Assembly (NCBI GenBank): GCA_031213475.1
Contig: JARUPZ010000013.1
Span: 434,001-498,000, forward strand
DNA: 64,000 nt
Origin: Nereocystis luetkeana
Lineage: Eukaryota > Sar > Phaeophyceae > Laminariales > Laminariaceae
Direction: 5' to 3'
Shown: positions 10,854 to 23,400 of the stretch, in pieces
How positions within the stretch are numbered: position 1 is the stretch's first letter
How the letters are laid out: every line of letters starts with the position of its first letter
Program-made: the position numbers and the translations under genes
Notes under the pieces: model-generated
Told to the model about the DNA's origin: nothing
Database searches by the model: none
The model's input: only the letters and a program-made list of their open reading frames with translations

Positions 10854-13800
10854 CGCTGCTGCTGCTGCTGCTGTTGCTGCTGCCGCGACGAGCGCGGGCT
10901 TCCTACACTGCTGCCATGTCTTTTGTCTTCATTGTTGCACCCTGCATGAGAGTGTGGCCATTTTGTTTTTTTGGAAATGGATGGGCCTGAGCAAGAACAC
11001 AATCATATACTACTGTACACTGTACGGCTTCATCCGACCCGGGATTCGCGTGTGATTATTCTACACGCTATGATATGCTCTCGGACGTCTACGTATCGGT
11101 ACGAGAGAAGCCTTTGGGCGGGAAACGGCGAGTATTTTTTTTGTACAATGTCGGACCCGCGGGCCAGACCCACGGGTCACAAAGGCGGCCTTCAGGCAGG
11201 TAGCTGCACACATTAGCAAAAATACTGATCCATGGGCAAGACCCGCGGGTCGGACGTGACGGTCAGCCGGAAAAAAATCGCGGGTCATGATGATCTGACC
11301 CGCGAATGACCCGTATCTCACGGGTCATGACCCGATCCGACCCGTGACATTTTGAACACCTCCTGACCCGACCCGACCCGCGAGATTTCAAAACCTCTTG
11401 ACCCGACCCGACCCCACCTGTGAGATTTCAAAACCCTTTGACCCGACCCGACCCGACCCGTGAGATTTTTTAAAAAATTGACCCGACCCGACCCGACCCG
11501 CGAGATTTTGAAAAAAAATGACCCGACCCGACCCAACCCGCGGCATTTTGAAACCCCCCTGACCCGCGAAAAGCCCTGATAAATAGCAGGGCTTTTCGCG
11601 GGTCAGGCCAAACCTCATGGGTCGGGTCGGGTCGGGTCGGGTCGGGTCAGCTGACCCGACCCGACCCGCGAAATTATTTAGGTATGTTGACTTGACCCGA
11701 CCCGACCCGCGAGATTTTGAAAGCCTCTTGACCCGACCCGACCCGACCCGTGAGATTTGAAAATGTCTTGACCCGACCCGAACCGACCCGCGAGATTTCG
11801 AAACGTCCTGACCCGACCCGACCCGACCCGCCACTTTCCGACTGACCCGTGAGATACGGGTTTCATGCGGGTCGGGTCACCTTGACCCGCGAGACCATTT
11901 ATCTTGACCCGAAGGTTCGACCCGCGGATCTTGCCCATGGGTGGGCACTTTAAGAACAATTTAATGTTCATTTTAGTGCCCCGAAGCGATATATGACCTG
12001 GTTGTACCTCGTAGTGGGTATGAATGGATGCGGGCATGCGTATATGAATTTGGCGGTGTTTTAATGTCTGAATATGATACCAAAGGGGTGTTATGGAGTA
12101 TTGGTACGAGTTAAGCCTTTGGGTAAGAGAGCGGGAAGTTATTCAAGTGTCGGGTCCGCGAGCCGAATGCGCGGGTCCGACCCGCGGGTCAGCAAAAAAC
12201 AACTCGCGGGTCATGCTGGCCTGACCCGCGAGTGACCCGCTTCTCGCGGGTCATGACCTGACCCGACCCGTAAGCTTTTCATCACCTCTTGACCCGACCC
12301 GACCCGACCCGTGAGATTTGAAAAACTCTTGACCCGACCTGACCCGACCCGCGAGCTTTGAAAAATTATTGACCCGACCCGACCCGACCCGACCCGTGAG
12401 ATTTTGAACACTTCCTGACCCGACCTGACCCGACCCGTGACATTTTGAACATCAAGTGACCCGACCCGCGGGTCGGGTCATGACCCGCGAAAAGCCCTGA
12501 TAAATAGCACATGTTCCTTCGGTTGGATCTGTACGACACAGATCCTTCATGACACCTCACAGCGGCAGGTGAGGAACTAGATGGTCTACTCTAGGTATAT
12601 AGATAGCTAGATAGATCATGATCTGTCCGAGGTGTGCCTGAGAAAGCCAGGCCTACTTGTGGGCTACATGACCCTCCAAAAAATGGAGCTCTACTGCTGT
12701 AGTATTTTCATTGCCCGTATAGATTCAAGCTTAGACGCCCGGGGGAATTGTTGAAACATTCTGGAGCGTCTGTACTAAAAAGTTATTTGAAATAGTTTGG
12801 GAGGGACGTGGGACACACCTTTTTCTCAAGTAAGTAGTTTAGCCTGTGCCGATATCCTGGCTTCTTATCATTATTGCTTGTAGAGGGTCGGCACTACTGC
12901 TGCTGCTGCTGCACTGAAATTACTCTGTTGTGCTGAACTGCCGCTGTGACGTACGTGCCCGTCGCTGATCTGCTGCTTGCTGTGTTGCCTGTGCTCTCTC
13001 TGTGTTGCTGTGTTTTCGTGCTGCCTGGGTCTGTGCCTTGTGTGGGCCAAGCCACAAGCCAGCCTGTGCTCGGTATACAATAGCTGGATGGCAACACTTC
13101 AGCGCCGTGCTGCGCACCCCCTTGCGTTATACGGTGTAATGCATGTGGTAGGCTCGTAGGCTCCTCAGTTTACGCTCACCGCACTCCCACGCGCAAAACA
13201 GTTGTCTCGTGTCAACGCAACTATTGATATGTTGTACTATTAATATTAATACCTGGTACGAGGTAATAGTGTTTTTATTTATCGGAAGATGCGAACTGCC
13301 GAAAGCGCCTACAGCAGTAGCGTGGGCATTCACAATTAGACTCGAGTCGACGAGGGAAGAATGTGCTAAACCCTTCTAGCGATGAAAACGAAAGGCAAGT
13401 ACCGTAGCGGAGGGGGGGGGGGGGGGGGGGGTGTACTCATTTGTTGCTTGCCTTAGTCATTTGACCGTTGACCACGCATCCCTTTCGAGACGGAGCACCG
13501 TTCCTACTCCTAATAGAGACACCTCCAACAATTGGGCGCTCATTACGTTGTTTCCATATATTACATAGAAACTTTTTGCTAATCTTATCCCCTTCCTGTT
13601 TGGCCGCCTGTGGCCACCATCTATCTCCTAGGATAGCGATCGTTTTCTCGCTGCTATCTAGTGTGTCAAACTCCTCCATGTCCCATTCTTCTATTTCCCT
13701 CATCTCCTCTTCTAACACATCCCGTTCCTCCTTGTACATTTCACATTCTCCTACTTTGTGAGTTCTACTCTCTATCGCTTTGCCACACGGGCACATCTGT

Positions 13801-16800
13801 GCATCTATAGAGGGGGGGGGGGGGGGGGGCTACTATGTAACCCCGGATCTGAGTTACGACTGTAGGGAGGGAGCAGGAGAAAGTAGAGCAAAGTTGATAC
13901 ATGAGATGGGAAACGCCAAAAAGAGTGCTCAGCGATTGTTGTAGTACCCAGCGGTGCTGCCGTGCCAGCCAACGGCATTCCGCGACCTGGGATGCGTGAG
14001 TATGTCGACTAGACCTGAGAAGGGGTTAAGACCCTGAGGAAACCCCTGTATGGCGTTTTCTTGTGCAGCGTCCGATCGCGCTTTGCTTCGCTAAGAGCTA
14101 CCGGGTGTATTTTTTAGAGGTTGTTGTGGCGACGTGCCGAGTTGACACGTTCATGGTATATCACTGCTGCTACCCTCATGACGGCGGAGAGTCGTTCGAA
14201 CCCATGGAGGGGCCGAGGGCTTCTGTCGGCGTTGTATGTATGTGAAGCAGTTTTGCCATTCATTGACAAATCTGTGCACCGGGTGTGAACGCCATGAGCG
14301 TCCCCGTGTCGTCCAAGTGCGTGAAACCCCCAAACCGGTATTACAGCGGTTTCTACTGGTACTACAGCAGTAGTTTCCGCAACGTACGGCAATAGTTTTT
14401 ACTGGCACTGCAGCAGTAATTTCTACTGGTACTGCAGCAGTAGTTTCTACTGGTACTGCAGCAGTAGTTTCTGCTGGTATTAGAGTAGTTTCTACTGGTA
14501 CTGCAGATGTAGTTTCCACTTCCGAGCCTTGTTACGATTACGATAGAGGTTGTTTTTGCTTTCGTAATAGCAAAAACCTTGTCACCGACGGTGCGGGGCT
14601 TCTCAAGCATTGCAACAATTGCAACAGTTGACTCACAACACGTATTTTATTTGTGGAAGTGTAGTGAGCTTAGGCTATACGAGTCTTCTCAAGTTTTTGA
14701 AGCATAACCTATCCGACGGAGGAGAACAAAACACCAAAGTTATACCATTCTAGTCGATAATATAATGTACATTTAAATGGTCACACTATGTACAAAAGTA
14801 CCCTATATTTTCGACCAGACTGGTATGCAACTGAGGACCTACCCAATGCCTTCGAATTTTATATGCCTTTTCCAATGTTAGTCGTTTTATGTCCATGGGA
14901 TAGTGTGTCGGCCTTACGTTTAACTCGTGTTCTCAACGTCGGTTGCTTGGCGAGGTATACAGCTCCTGCTCAAGCTAGCAGGTTCAGAAACGATACCAGG
15001 TAGGTGCAACGCGCCCTGGTATGTACTCTACAGTGGCACCCGCCTTTCAATATAATACCCATACAAGAAGAGTGCCTGGTAGTGCCTACTTTCCACTAAG
15101 GATGGTTTTCCGTTTGTTAGCGCTGTGTCTGCGGCCCGAACTGCCCCCCGTCCTTACCCCGGTATACTATTAGTACTTCAGTAGTAGTGCGCTGTGATAC
15201 TATTAGTACTACAGTAGTAGTGCGCTGTGCAGAAGCCTAATTGTGACTCTATTTTCAAGTAATGTGGTGAAGTGTACCCACAACAAGAGCGCGGCCCATA
15301 AAGGGACTGCTTGAGGCCTAAACGCGTTATAACCCTTGTTTTACTGCAACGATGACCCTCCTCTTTTTCCGAGTATGTTGTCTTTACATTTTGCACGAAT
15401 CGGGAAGATCAGATCAATTCAGTTCAGTTCAGATCAGTTCAGATCCTCAAGTCGCGATCTAGATTCGTCGGGGTAGATGCATAGATATTCCTCTGATGTG
15501 TACCACGATCTGCGCGATGGATAATGGATGCTGATGGCCGGGTGGGATCTGCATAACAACGCTCTCCTTGCGCACAACAGCAGTCTTTGCCGGGTGACTT
15601 GTGCACCATAGGGCTCTTGCACAACAGCGCACAACGACAAACACATCATATCACGTAGATGATATGTAAATGATCTGTACGACCTACAGTAGATCGTGAT
15701 CTGTCATATGTTTTGTGGGTGCAGATCGAAGAGGGTTTATCGTATGATTTGTTGCTGCTGCTGCTGCCTGTCTGGGTAAACAGCCGGGGATTGGCGCGTG
15801 CACGATGGCCCTGCGGCACAAGATGAAGAAGGCAAGGAACGTTCCGGGAGATTTCTTCGTTGATGAGAGGTAAGACGACCCATCTTCGCGCTTTGGGTTG
15901 TTGCTGCTGCTGTTCCTGTAGTTGATGTGTGATAAGCAGATGTGAAAATCCTGGCCGTTTTTATCTTGTGCTACTACTGTAGTGGGTGTTTCATTGTATT
16001 ATATAATTCGTACCTGGTACCGCGTATAGGAAAAAACTAAAAACAGGTATACCTGTTCCATTTGAGCCAAAAGAAGGTACATAATGGAACCAAGTGAAAA
16101 CCACCATCATACCATAGCATACCATAGCATACCATACTAAACGATACCTGGTAGTGTGATAGGTTCCTTCCTTCGCTGCCCGCGCCCTCTTCTGCCCCTG
16201 ACGTGACGCACTGTATCACACAGCCGGACGTGAACCTCACCTCGCCTTGCTTTCGTTCATTCCATTGATGCCGGTTGCAGCTGTGTCGACTGCGATATTT
16301 GCTGCTGGATGGCCCCGTCCACCTTCAAGAGGTCGGGACTGGGTGCTGTCGTCGCGGCGCAACCCCGAACAGAGGTGCGAATGTTACGAGGGTTGCTTAC
16401 CATTTTTTCGACAATATGGTTGACCCACACTGTGTAAAATACGAATATAACTAACCCTAACCCTGAGCCAATGAAAGCAACTAATCCTGACCCTGAGCCA
16501 ATCAGACAAAATACCGAGCAAGTGGCAAAAAAACTCTACTAAATATTGCTTCGATTCGCCTCCTTGGGAGTGCACGCACGTTTTTAGGGTAAAATATCTT
16601 GGATTTAGGAAGGGATAAGATATCTTGGATTTAGGAAGGGATAAGATTTGCAGCGATGACAAAGGCAGTCTTAATCACTATGCATACCGCAGTGCTATCG
16701 ATAGATGATAGCATCACTTACAGCAGTTGACCGCGTTTTGCCCTCCATCCCTTATGGCTTATGCTGGTATTTTGTGGTACTGAACGAATACTACAGTAGT

Positions 16801-17415
16801 GGAGCTAGTAAGTTGGCAGGAACTCACGACTAATCCGTAGATGTTGTGTGGTCCAACTAGCTGCCTCTAGTCGGCAAGTCGGTTGTCGAAGCCAGCTGAT
16901 GACCAGCTGACTTGCGGACTTAAGTCAGGCGAGTAGAGCGAGTCAAATCTACCGTCCCCGCTCAACAGAGATAAAAGGTATCCCGCGTTCAGCTATTCTT
17001 CCTATAAATGTGGAAACCCAACAAGTCGGATGGTCGGCACGTCCGGGAAACGACTGCATTAACAGTTAGTCCAACGCGTAATTAGTTGGTAACTTAAGTC
17101 GTGCTGACTGACAGCTCTAAAAACGAGCTACGATATATACCGAGTATCGCTGTCGGGTCGATTTTGTTTTCGTTGGTCGGCATGGCATGATATGCTATGA
17201 TATCGAGCTCGATTCTTATGCATCACTATTCATTGTTGATTTATTTAACGGTGCATTCGACTCTTGGTGTACTCTGGCTTGCTTGACGCCCCAGGAAGAT
17301 CGGATGTCGACATTCCAAGCGATGCTGGCCTGCCCCTCGGGGTCTATTCGGGGAATGCGACCAGACAAGCAGGTGCGTTTGCCGTTCACCCACCGCGGTT
17401 GACCCCGAACTTATG

Positions 17416-17447
<32 letters not shown>

Positions 17448-20400
17448 CTGCTGCTGGTGCTGATGGTGGTTTTGTTGTTGATGGTGGCTGTGGTGGTGTT
17501 GCGGTGTGGTTGCTGTTGGTGTATGGGTTGGTGGTGTTGTTGCTGTTCGCTGTCGCCGACGTTGTATTACGGGGGGCCATAGTTAATAGGACCTATGGCA
17601 TAGATAAAAACCTATATATTTAACCATTTTTAGGAACAATATTTGGTCCTACTAACTATGGTCCCCCGTAATAGGTGTATTTGTTGCTTTTGGTAGAGGC
17701 GGTGTTTGTGGCGGTTGTTGTTGTTTCCCTCGTGGTTACTGTTGTTGATTGCGATGTTGCTGTTGTTGCTGGTGCTGTTGCTGTTGCTGCTTTTCCTGAA
17801 CAGCCTTCCGGACGAAAGCTATGGTCACAAGCGTCTTGCCTTCTTATTTCGTCAATACAACCTATTATTATGTTACTGCAATTGATACCCTAAAAGGTCA
17901 CAGGGACCGCGCGCGACCCCTTCCGGCAATTGGCTGATATTATGTTTCAATGCCCAGATACTATTTACCAATGACAGCAGTATGTACAGCTACTCGCACG
18001 TACGAAGTTTTTCGGCCTCTAGTGGGGAAAATGAAGCAGGAGCCGTGCGTGACCCCTTTCGGCTCGTTGCTTTCATCGCGTCTGGCTGTTTCGCTTCACC
18101 GTTGCTGCGCTCCTAACGGCGAACTCACCGACTACTCCGCTGGCGAGTGCGGGCTGCGCTACTCTAGCTACGACGCGCTTCGCGTCCTGCTCCCACCGCG
18201 TCCGTTCCACGGGCCGTAAGCCTCACTATTATAGCTACGCAGTCAATCGTGTGAGGAGTTTCATTGGTTTTCTTTAGGGTGCGTATCCTTTTTTTTCTTG
18301 CTTTTTCTGTTTAACGGATTTTCCGTTCTGTGTAACGGTTTTTTATGCCGCTGTGTAACGGTGTTTTTTTTTTCTGTGGTGCTGGGTGTTGAACGCCTAT
18401 GATATGAATAGGTGATTGACGCGTTGGCGAGCTTTCCCATTGCCGTCGACGAAAAACGCCTTCCGGGGGTGTACCAGCTCGCGCCTACCACCCGCGCGTC
18501 CATGGGAAACACCCCCTACCTCATCGTCAGGCCTGGGAAGGGCAACATTATGATCGACGTGCCTAGGTGAGGAGGGGCGCTGCATGCCCAGAAGCAGGGC
18601 AAAGTCGTGTTAGATCATGAAGCAGAGCATTAAGTCATGGAGCAGAGCAATGCTTATAGGAGCGGTGACTCATAGGGGCGGTGCATAAGTGTGTTCGCGC
18701 AGCCCGACCAATATTTTGTATGCCCGCTAGGGTCTTTAAAACAGTACCCCGGTATACGGTAATGGTTCCCCGATAGTGCCGGAATTATATGCCCCAGCCA
18801 GCAATACCGACACTATGGTGCCAACCGGCATTATCAATAGCACACTGCCACACTGGTTAGTCCCCTTTCTCTATGCCAGGCGATTTCACAGGCACTATCT
18901 ATAGCGGCCAGCCGGCACTACTCAACCGGCACTATAGAGACCGCTGCTGCACTTGCAAGAATATCATACTAAATCCTCGCTTAATGAGCTCAACCATGGT
19001 GCAACAACTCTCAAACAAAGGGTCCAAAACATTTTTTTTGTTTTTCTTTTTTTTTCCATGTGTTTTTTTTTTCTTCTTATCGTTCTTTTTTCGTGTTGTT
19101 GTACATATTTTAATTCTCGTCTATTTATCATTTTTTGTTCTCTCATTTTTATGTTGCGGGTCTAGGCGTTCGTGTCGCCACGAAATAACAGGTTTTCCCT
19201 CCGGGAGGATGTTGGGTTGAAGTAAGGAGGCGTGCGTGCGTTCGTTTTTTTGTGTATTTGTGTGGGGTGCCTTCCTGTACGGGCGAACAGAGTCCCGCCT
19301 TGGTTATAGGGTAGTTCATCGCCTATTCGATGCTAATTTAACTATTATATAACCCGAACGCAACCAGCCGACTCATATACATTTATGGGGTTAGTCAATA
19401 TCGTGTATGTACCATAGTGTCATAAATGTGGTGAACTCTGCTCGAACAGACTCCCCCCCCCCCTTCTGGTCGCTGTGTCGAAATGAGGAAGAAGGCACGC
19501 TTCCATGCTTTCGTTTTTTTTTTTTTTTTTTTCGTGTTTTGTTATTTGTTAGGAGCGCCTATCTTATGCGGGCGCACAGACGCCCCCCCCGCCCCCTTGG
19601 TCGCAATTATTTGTGGAGAACCAAAGGGTTTCTTCCGACTATACTGGCACTGACACCCATTGCCCACGGTAACGCTGACGTTGATGATTGATGATGACAC
19701 CGTTGTTTCGTTTCGCTTCATTTCATTTCATTTTTGTGTTCCTCCGTTCCTCTTTCGCGGGGCTTTTGGCGACATTGATGATGAAACCGTCGTATCGTTG
19801 CCCTTTTAATCCTTCCGCTTTTTTGTTGGGACTTTTGGTACCGTTGGCGATGAACCGTCGCTCCCTTTCGTTTTCTCTATCCCCTCTGATTTTATTTTGC
19901 GGGAATTTTCGCGTGACGTTGATGATGGAGTCGTCGTTTGATTTCGTGTACTGTTTCGGTGCTTCTGACGAGGGTACACAAAGTATGTATACATCCAGTA
20001 TATTATCGTGGTGTTCGATCGCTATGTTTCCTGCTACGGGTACAGGAAAGCGGTGGTTGGTGATGATGAAACCGTCATTGCGTTTCGTTTTTTAATCCCG
20101 CCGCTTTTCTGGAGGTCCTGTGTGTGGTAAATATCATAGCATATCGTAAAATTGTACTGTCATCTTTACTTTTATATACACATACATATAGGTACTTGAA
20201 GAAAACTGCGGAGAGCGTGGAAGCTCTGGGGGGCGTGAGATACCTCCTTGTCACCGGGAGGGAGCACGCCGCCGGTAAGCTTGCAGCGGGGAGTACTCAT
20301 TTGTAGATTGTCTTAGTCGTTTGACTATTGAACACACACCCCTCTCGCTACGGAGCAGGGGAGGAGGGGGGGGGGTCGAAGTCGTTTGTTGTTTGCCTTA

Positions 20401-23400
20401 TTTATTGGACCATTGGCCAAGCATCCCTTTCGAGACGGAGCACTATTCTTGGTCCTATTAGAGACACCTCCAACATTCAGGCGCTCACTACGTTGTTTGC
20501 ATGGGGGGGGGGTACTCGATATCATGCACGGCCGTACACGCATGGCCATAGACCCTCGCATCCCTGCAATGCCGGGACGGAGCACGTCGGGTTTTCACCA
20601 GCCAGGGAGGGGTGTCGGGAGGGGGTAATTGAAGGTTGAAGCTGACATGAGAGGGAGGGAGGGGAGTAAGATGGGCGGGGGTTCAGGGGAGTAGAAGAAG
20701 GGGGGGAGGAAGGAGGGCAGACGAGAGATGAGTGTTTGACCTTATTGTTGAGGTGTCCCTTGATGCTGGGGGGGGTAGAGGCGAGGACTGAAAAGAGAGG
20801 GGGAATAATGGCTCAAGTTTATAACCTTGAGGGTGAAGTTGACCTTAAAAAGTGTTGTTTTTTTTGTCGTGAGGGGAGGAGGGGGGGGCGGGAGGAAGGA
20901 GAAAGAAGAGAGGCAAGGGGGGAATGAGCGTGTGAGTGAAGGTGGTGACCTCGAGTTTGAGAAGTTGGGTTCGAACTTTGAGACGGGCCTTGAAGTTGGA
21001 CTTGAGGTTGAATGAAAGCCCGAGATGCGCGGAACGGCGAGAGCTCTGGGCAGGTTGAACGAAGTCAACTTGTCCTTTTTAGCAGTCCTGTTTGGCAAAC
21101 TTATCGTATACTGGTATTGAATAGTTGGAGATAGATTCAGATGCATGTGTATGTAGACTGCAGTACTAAGAGTTTAACCGATGAGGTCAGGAGGCATAAC
21201 CTTCTCCCCTTGGCAGTCACCATGTTTCCTTGACTTTGCCTCGACTGACATGATAGCAGCTAAACTACTACCTGGTAGGTTTTCGTATGGAACACTCGGC
21301 CCTTCGCCCTTTGACAGCGCGCGTTTTCCCTTGCTTGACATGTCTTCTGACATGTCTGCTTTTAACTTTAGGTCTGCGCGAAATGCCGGCACAATCGTAC
21401 ATGTAAGGGACCATCTACAAATAGATCATACAGATCCTACGTATCCTTCCAGGTATAGAACTACATACTTAGATCACAACCCCTGAGCGTGCTCGGTTGG
21501 TGCATCCCTGGCCTCTCAGAGCTCCCACTTCCAAACCGCCTCTTTTCATTACTTGCCGGACCTTTCCAGCAGTTCTTTGTTTTCTCGGTCCTTTCTTCCT
21601 TTTTTCTTCTTTCGTCTTGTGTGCATGCGTGTTCTCCGAGCACGGCATCGCGGGAGGACCCGGCACCGTCGCGGGTGTCAGCGGGTGCTGGCGGGTAGAG
21701 GGGGGGTTGCAAGGAGCGCGGTCGCCGCTTTCGTGTCTAGGCGTCGCGTGTGCCTCGAGACACGAGGGATGCATGAACGGGCTTTGTCTGGCTTCGATTT
21801 ATGATTGTTGATAGAGTATGTACGAGTTTATAAAGGTCGTTCGGGAGGGCAAGATAATATTCAAGCGGTGCTTATTTTTGCGACCACGCTGAAGTTGAAA
21901 GAGGGAGGTGTGCAGTTTGAACACCAACGTTATCGAGCTGGCGAACGACGGCCACGGTGAGCACCGGGCTTCACGCGGGGCGGGGGACGGGGCTGATTGT
22001 GGCAGAGAGTGATGAAAGCTTTACCCGGACCGAATCGGTAGCGAGGTGGTCGCGAGAGGGGCGGGCGGCGTACGAGGCTGAGAGAGAAGCTATTCTGTGC
22101 GATTTTTTCTTTTCTTCTTTCCGACCGGGTGTAAGGTGTTCCAATCAGGCAGAAAAATACTACACGAGAGGGACGGGGATTTTTTTCCTTTCCGAGTTTT
22201 CGGTTTCATTTTCATTGTTTTTGCTGCTGTGCCGTGCTGGGCTTTCGCTTTCTTCGTACATACAGTACAGACATACCAGGTAGAGCTTATCGAAAGAAGA
22301 AAATAAGTACAGACAGCAGTAGTACCCTACCTGGGGTGTATATACGTACGTACGACATCCGCGACGCGAAGCGTATATGTGGCATCCAAGCTGACGTCGG
22401 AGCTGTTTTTTATTGAAGCATGGCGGCGGGACTCTTGGCATTATCAAGTCGCCGGTTTGCAGTTACGATCCTTGAAAACACTAAACTCAATCGTGGACCT
22501 CTGTTCGCTTCGCATAATTTGATGTACTTTTGTCCTTCCTGAGCGAAGCGCCTTGTATATCATACAGATCCTAGCCTACAGTTGTGATACGTTGTGAAGG
22601 GTCTGTACAGTACATACGCATATCCAACCCGGGAAAAATGTCCTAGATCGTACAGGTTGTACGACTCCCACCCGACAACTTTAGCTAGATCATACATATC
22701 AGGAATATATGATTTATCTATCTTTCTGTCTTCCCCGAAATATCTAGATCATCAACTGATCTGTAGATGATCTGTCGGGTGTGTTACGTAAATTGTCCCA
22801 CATATCCCTCATGCTTTGGACCAGACTTGGTAAGTCGCGACTGACTTCCCTTGCAGCGTGATGGTAAACTTTCGCAGATCGGACATGTCACATTATGGCG
22901 CATCCCATCATCAAGCTCTTTCGGGGCGGATAGATCAGATAGATCCCTGATTTATATGTATGCTCTGCACGATCTAGTACTGTAGATAATTTTTGTTTCC
23001 CGGGCGGGATCTGTTTCGTACGACTGTTGCGCACATCTTTGCCGTTTGTGATCTGGGTGATGCGGCTCTTGCACAACGTATCATAACGGCAAGTATGCCT
23101 GGTAGGGATCTGTTATAGATGGTCTAGGTCATATATCTGTAGATGATCTGTTCGATGTGTATGGTGCGGCTCTTGCACCGTATCTCATGACGGTAACTAT
23201 AGGATCCAGATGATCTAGATGAGGATCCGTTCGACGCGTACGATTCGGCTCTTGCTGCATGATGTATATGCATGATGTACATGCATGATGGATAGATACT
23301 ATGACGGGAAGTATAGGGTCTAAATAGTTTACTGCTGGAGATCGGGATCTGTCGGATGTGTATGGTACCACTCTTGCGCAACATATCACAACGGAAACGT

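Noticed and set aside
11318-12560. Minus-strand frames with RVGSGR repeats
   Set aside because: They are translations of the GGGTC arrays in the hAT-like elements.
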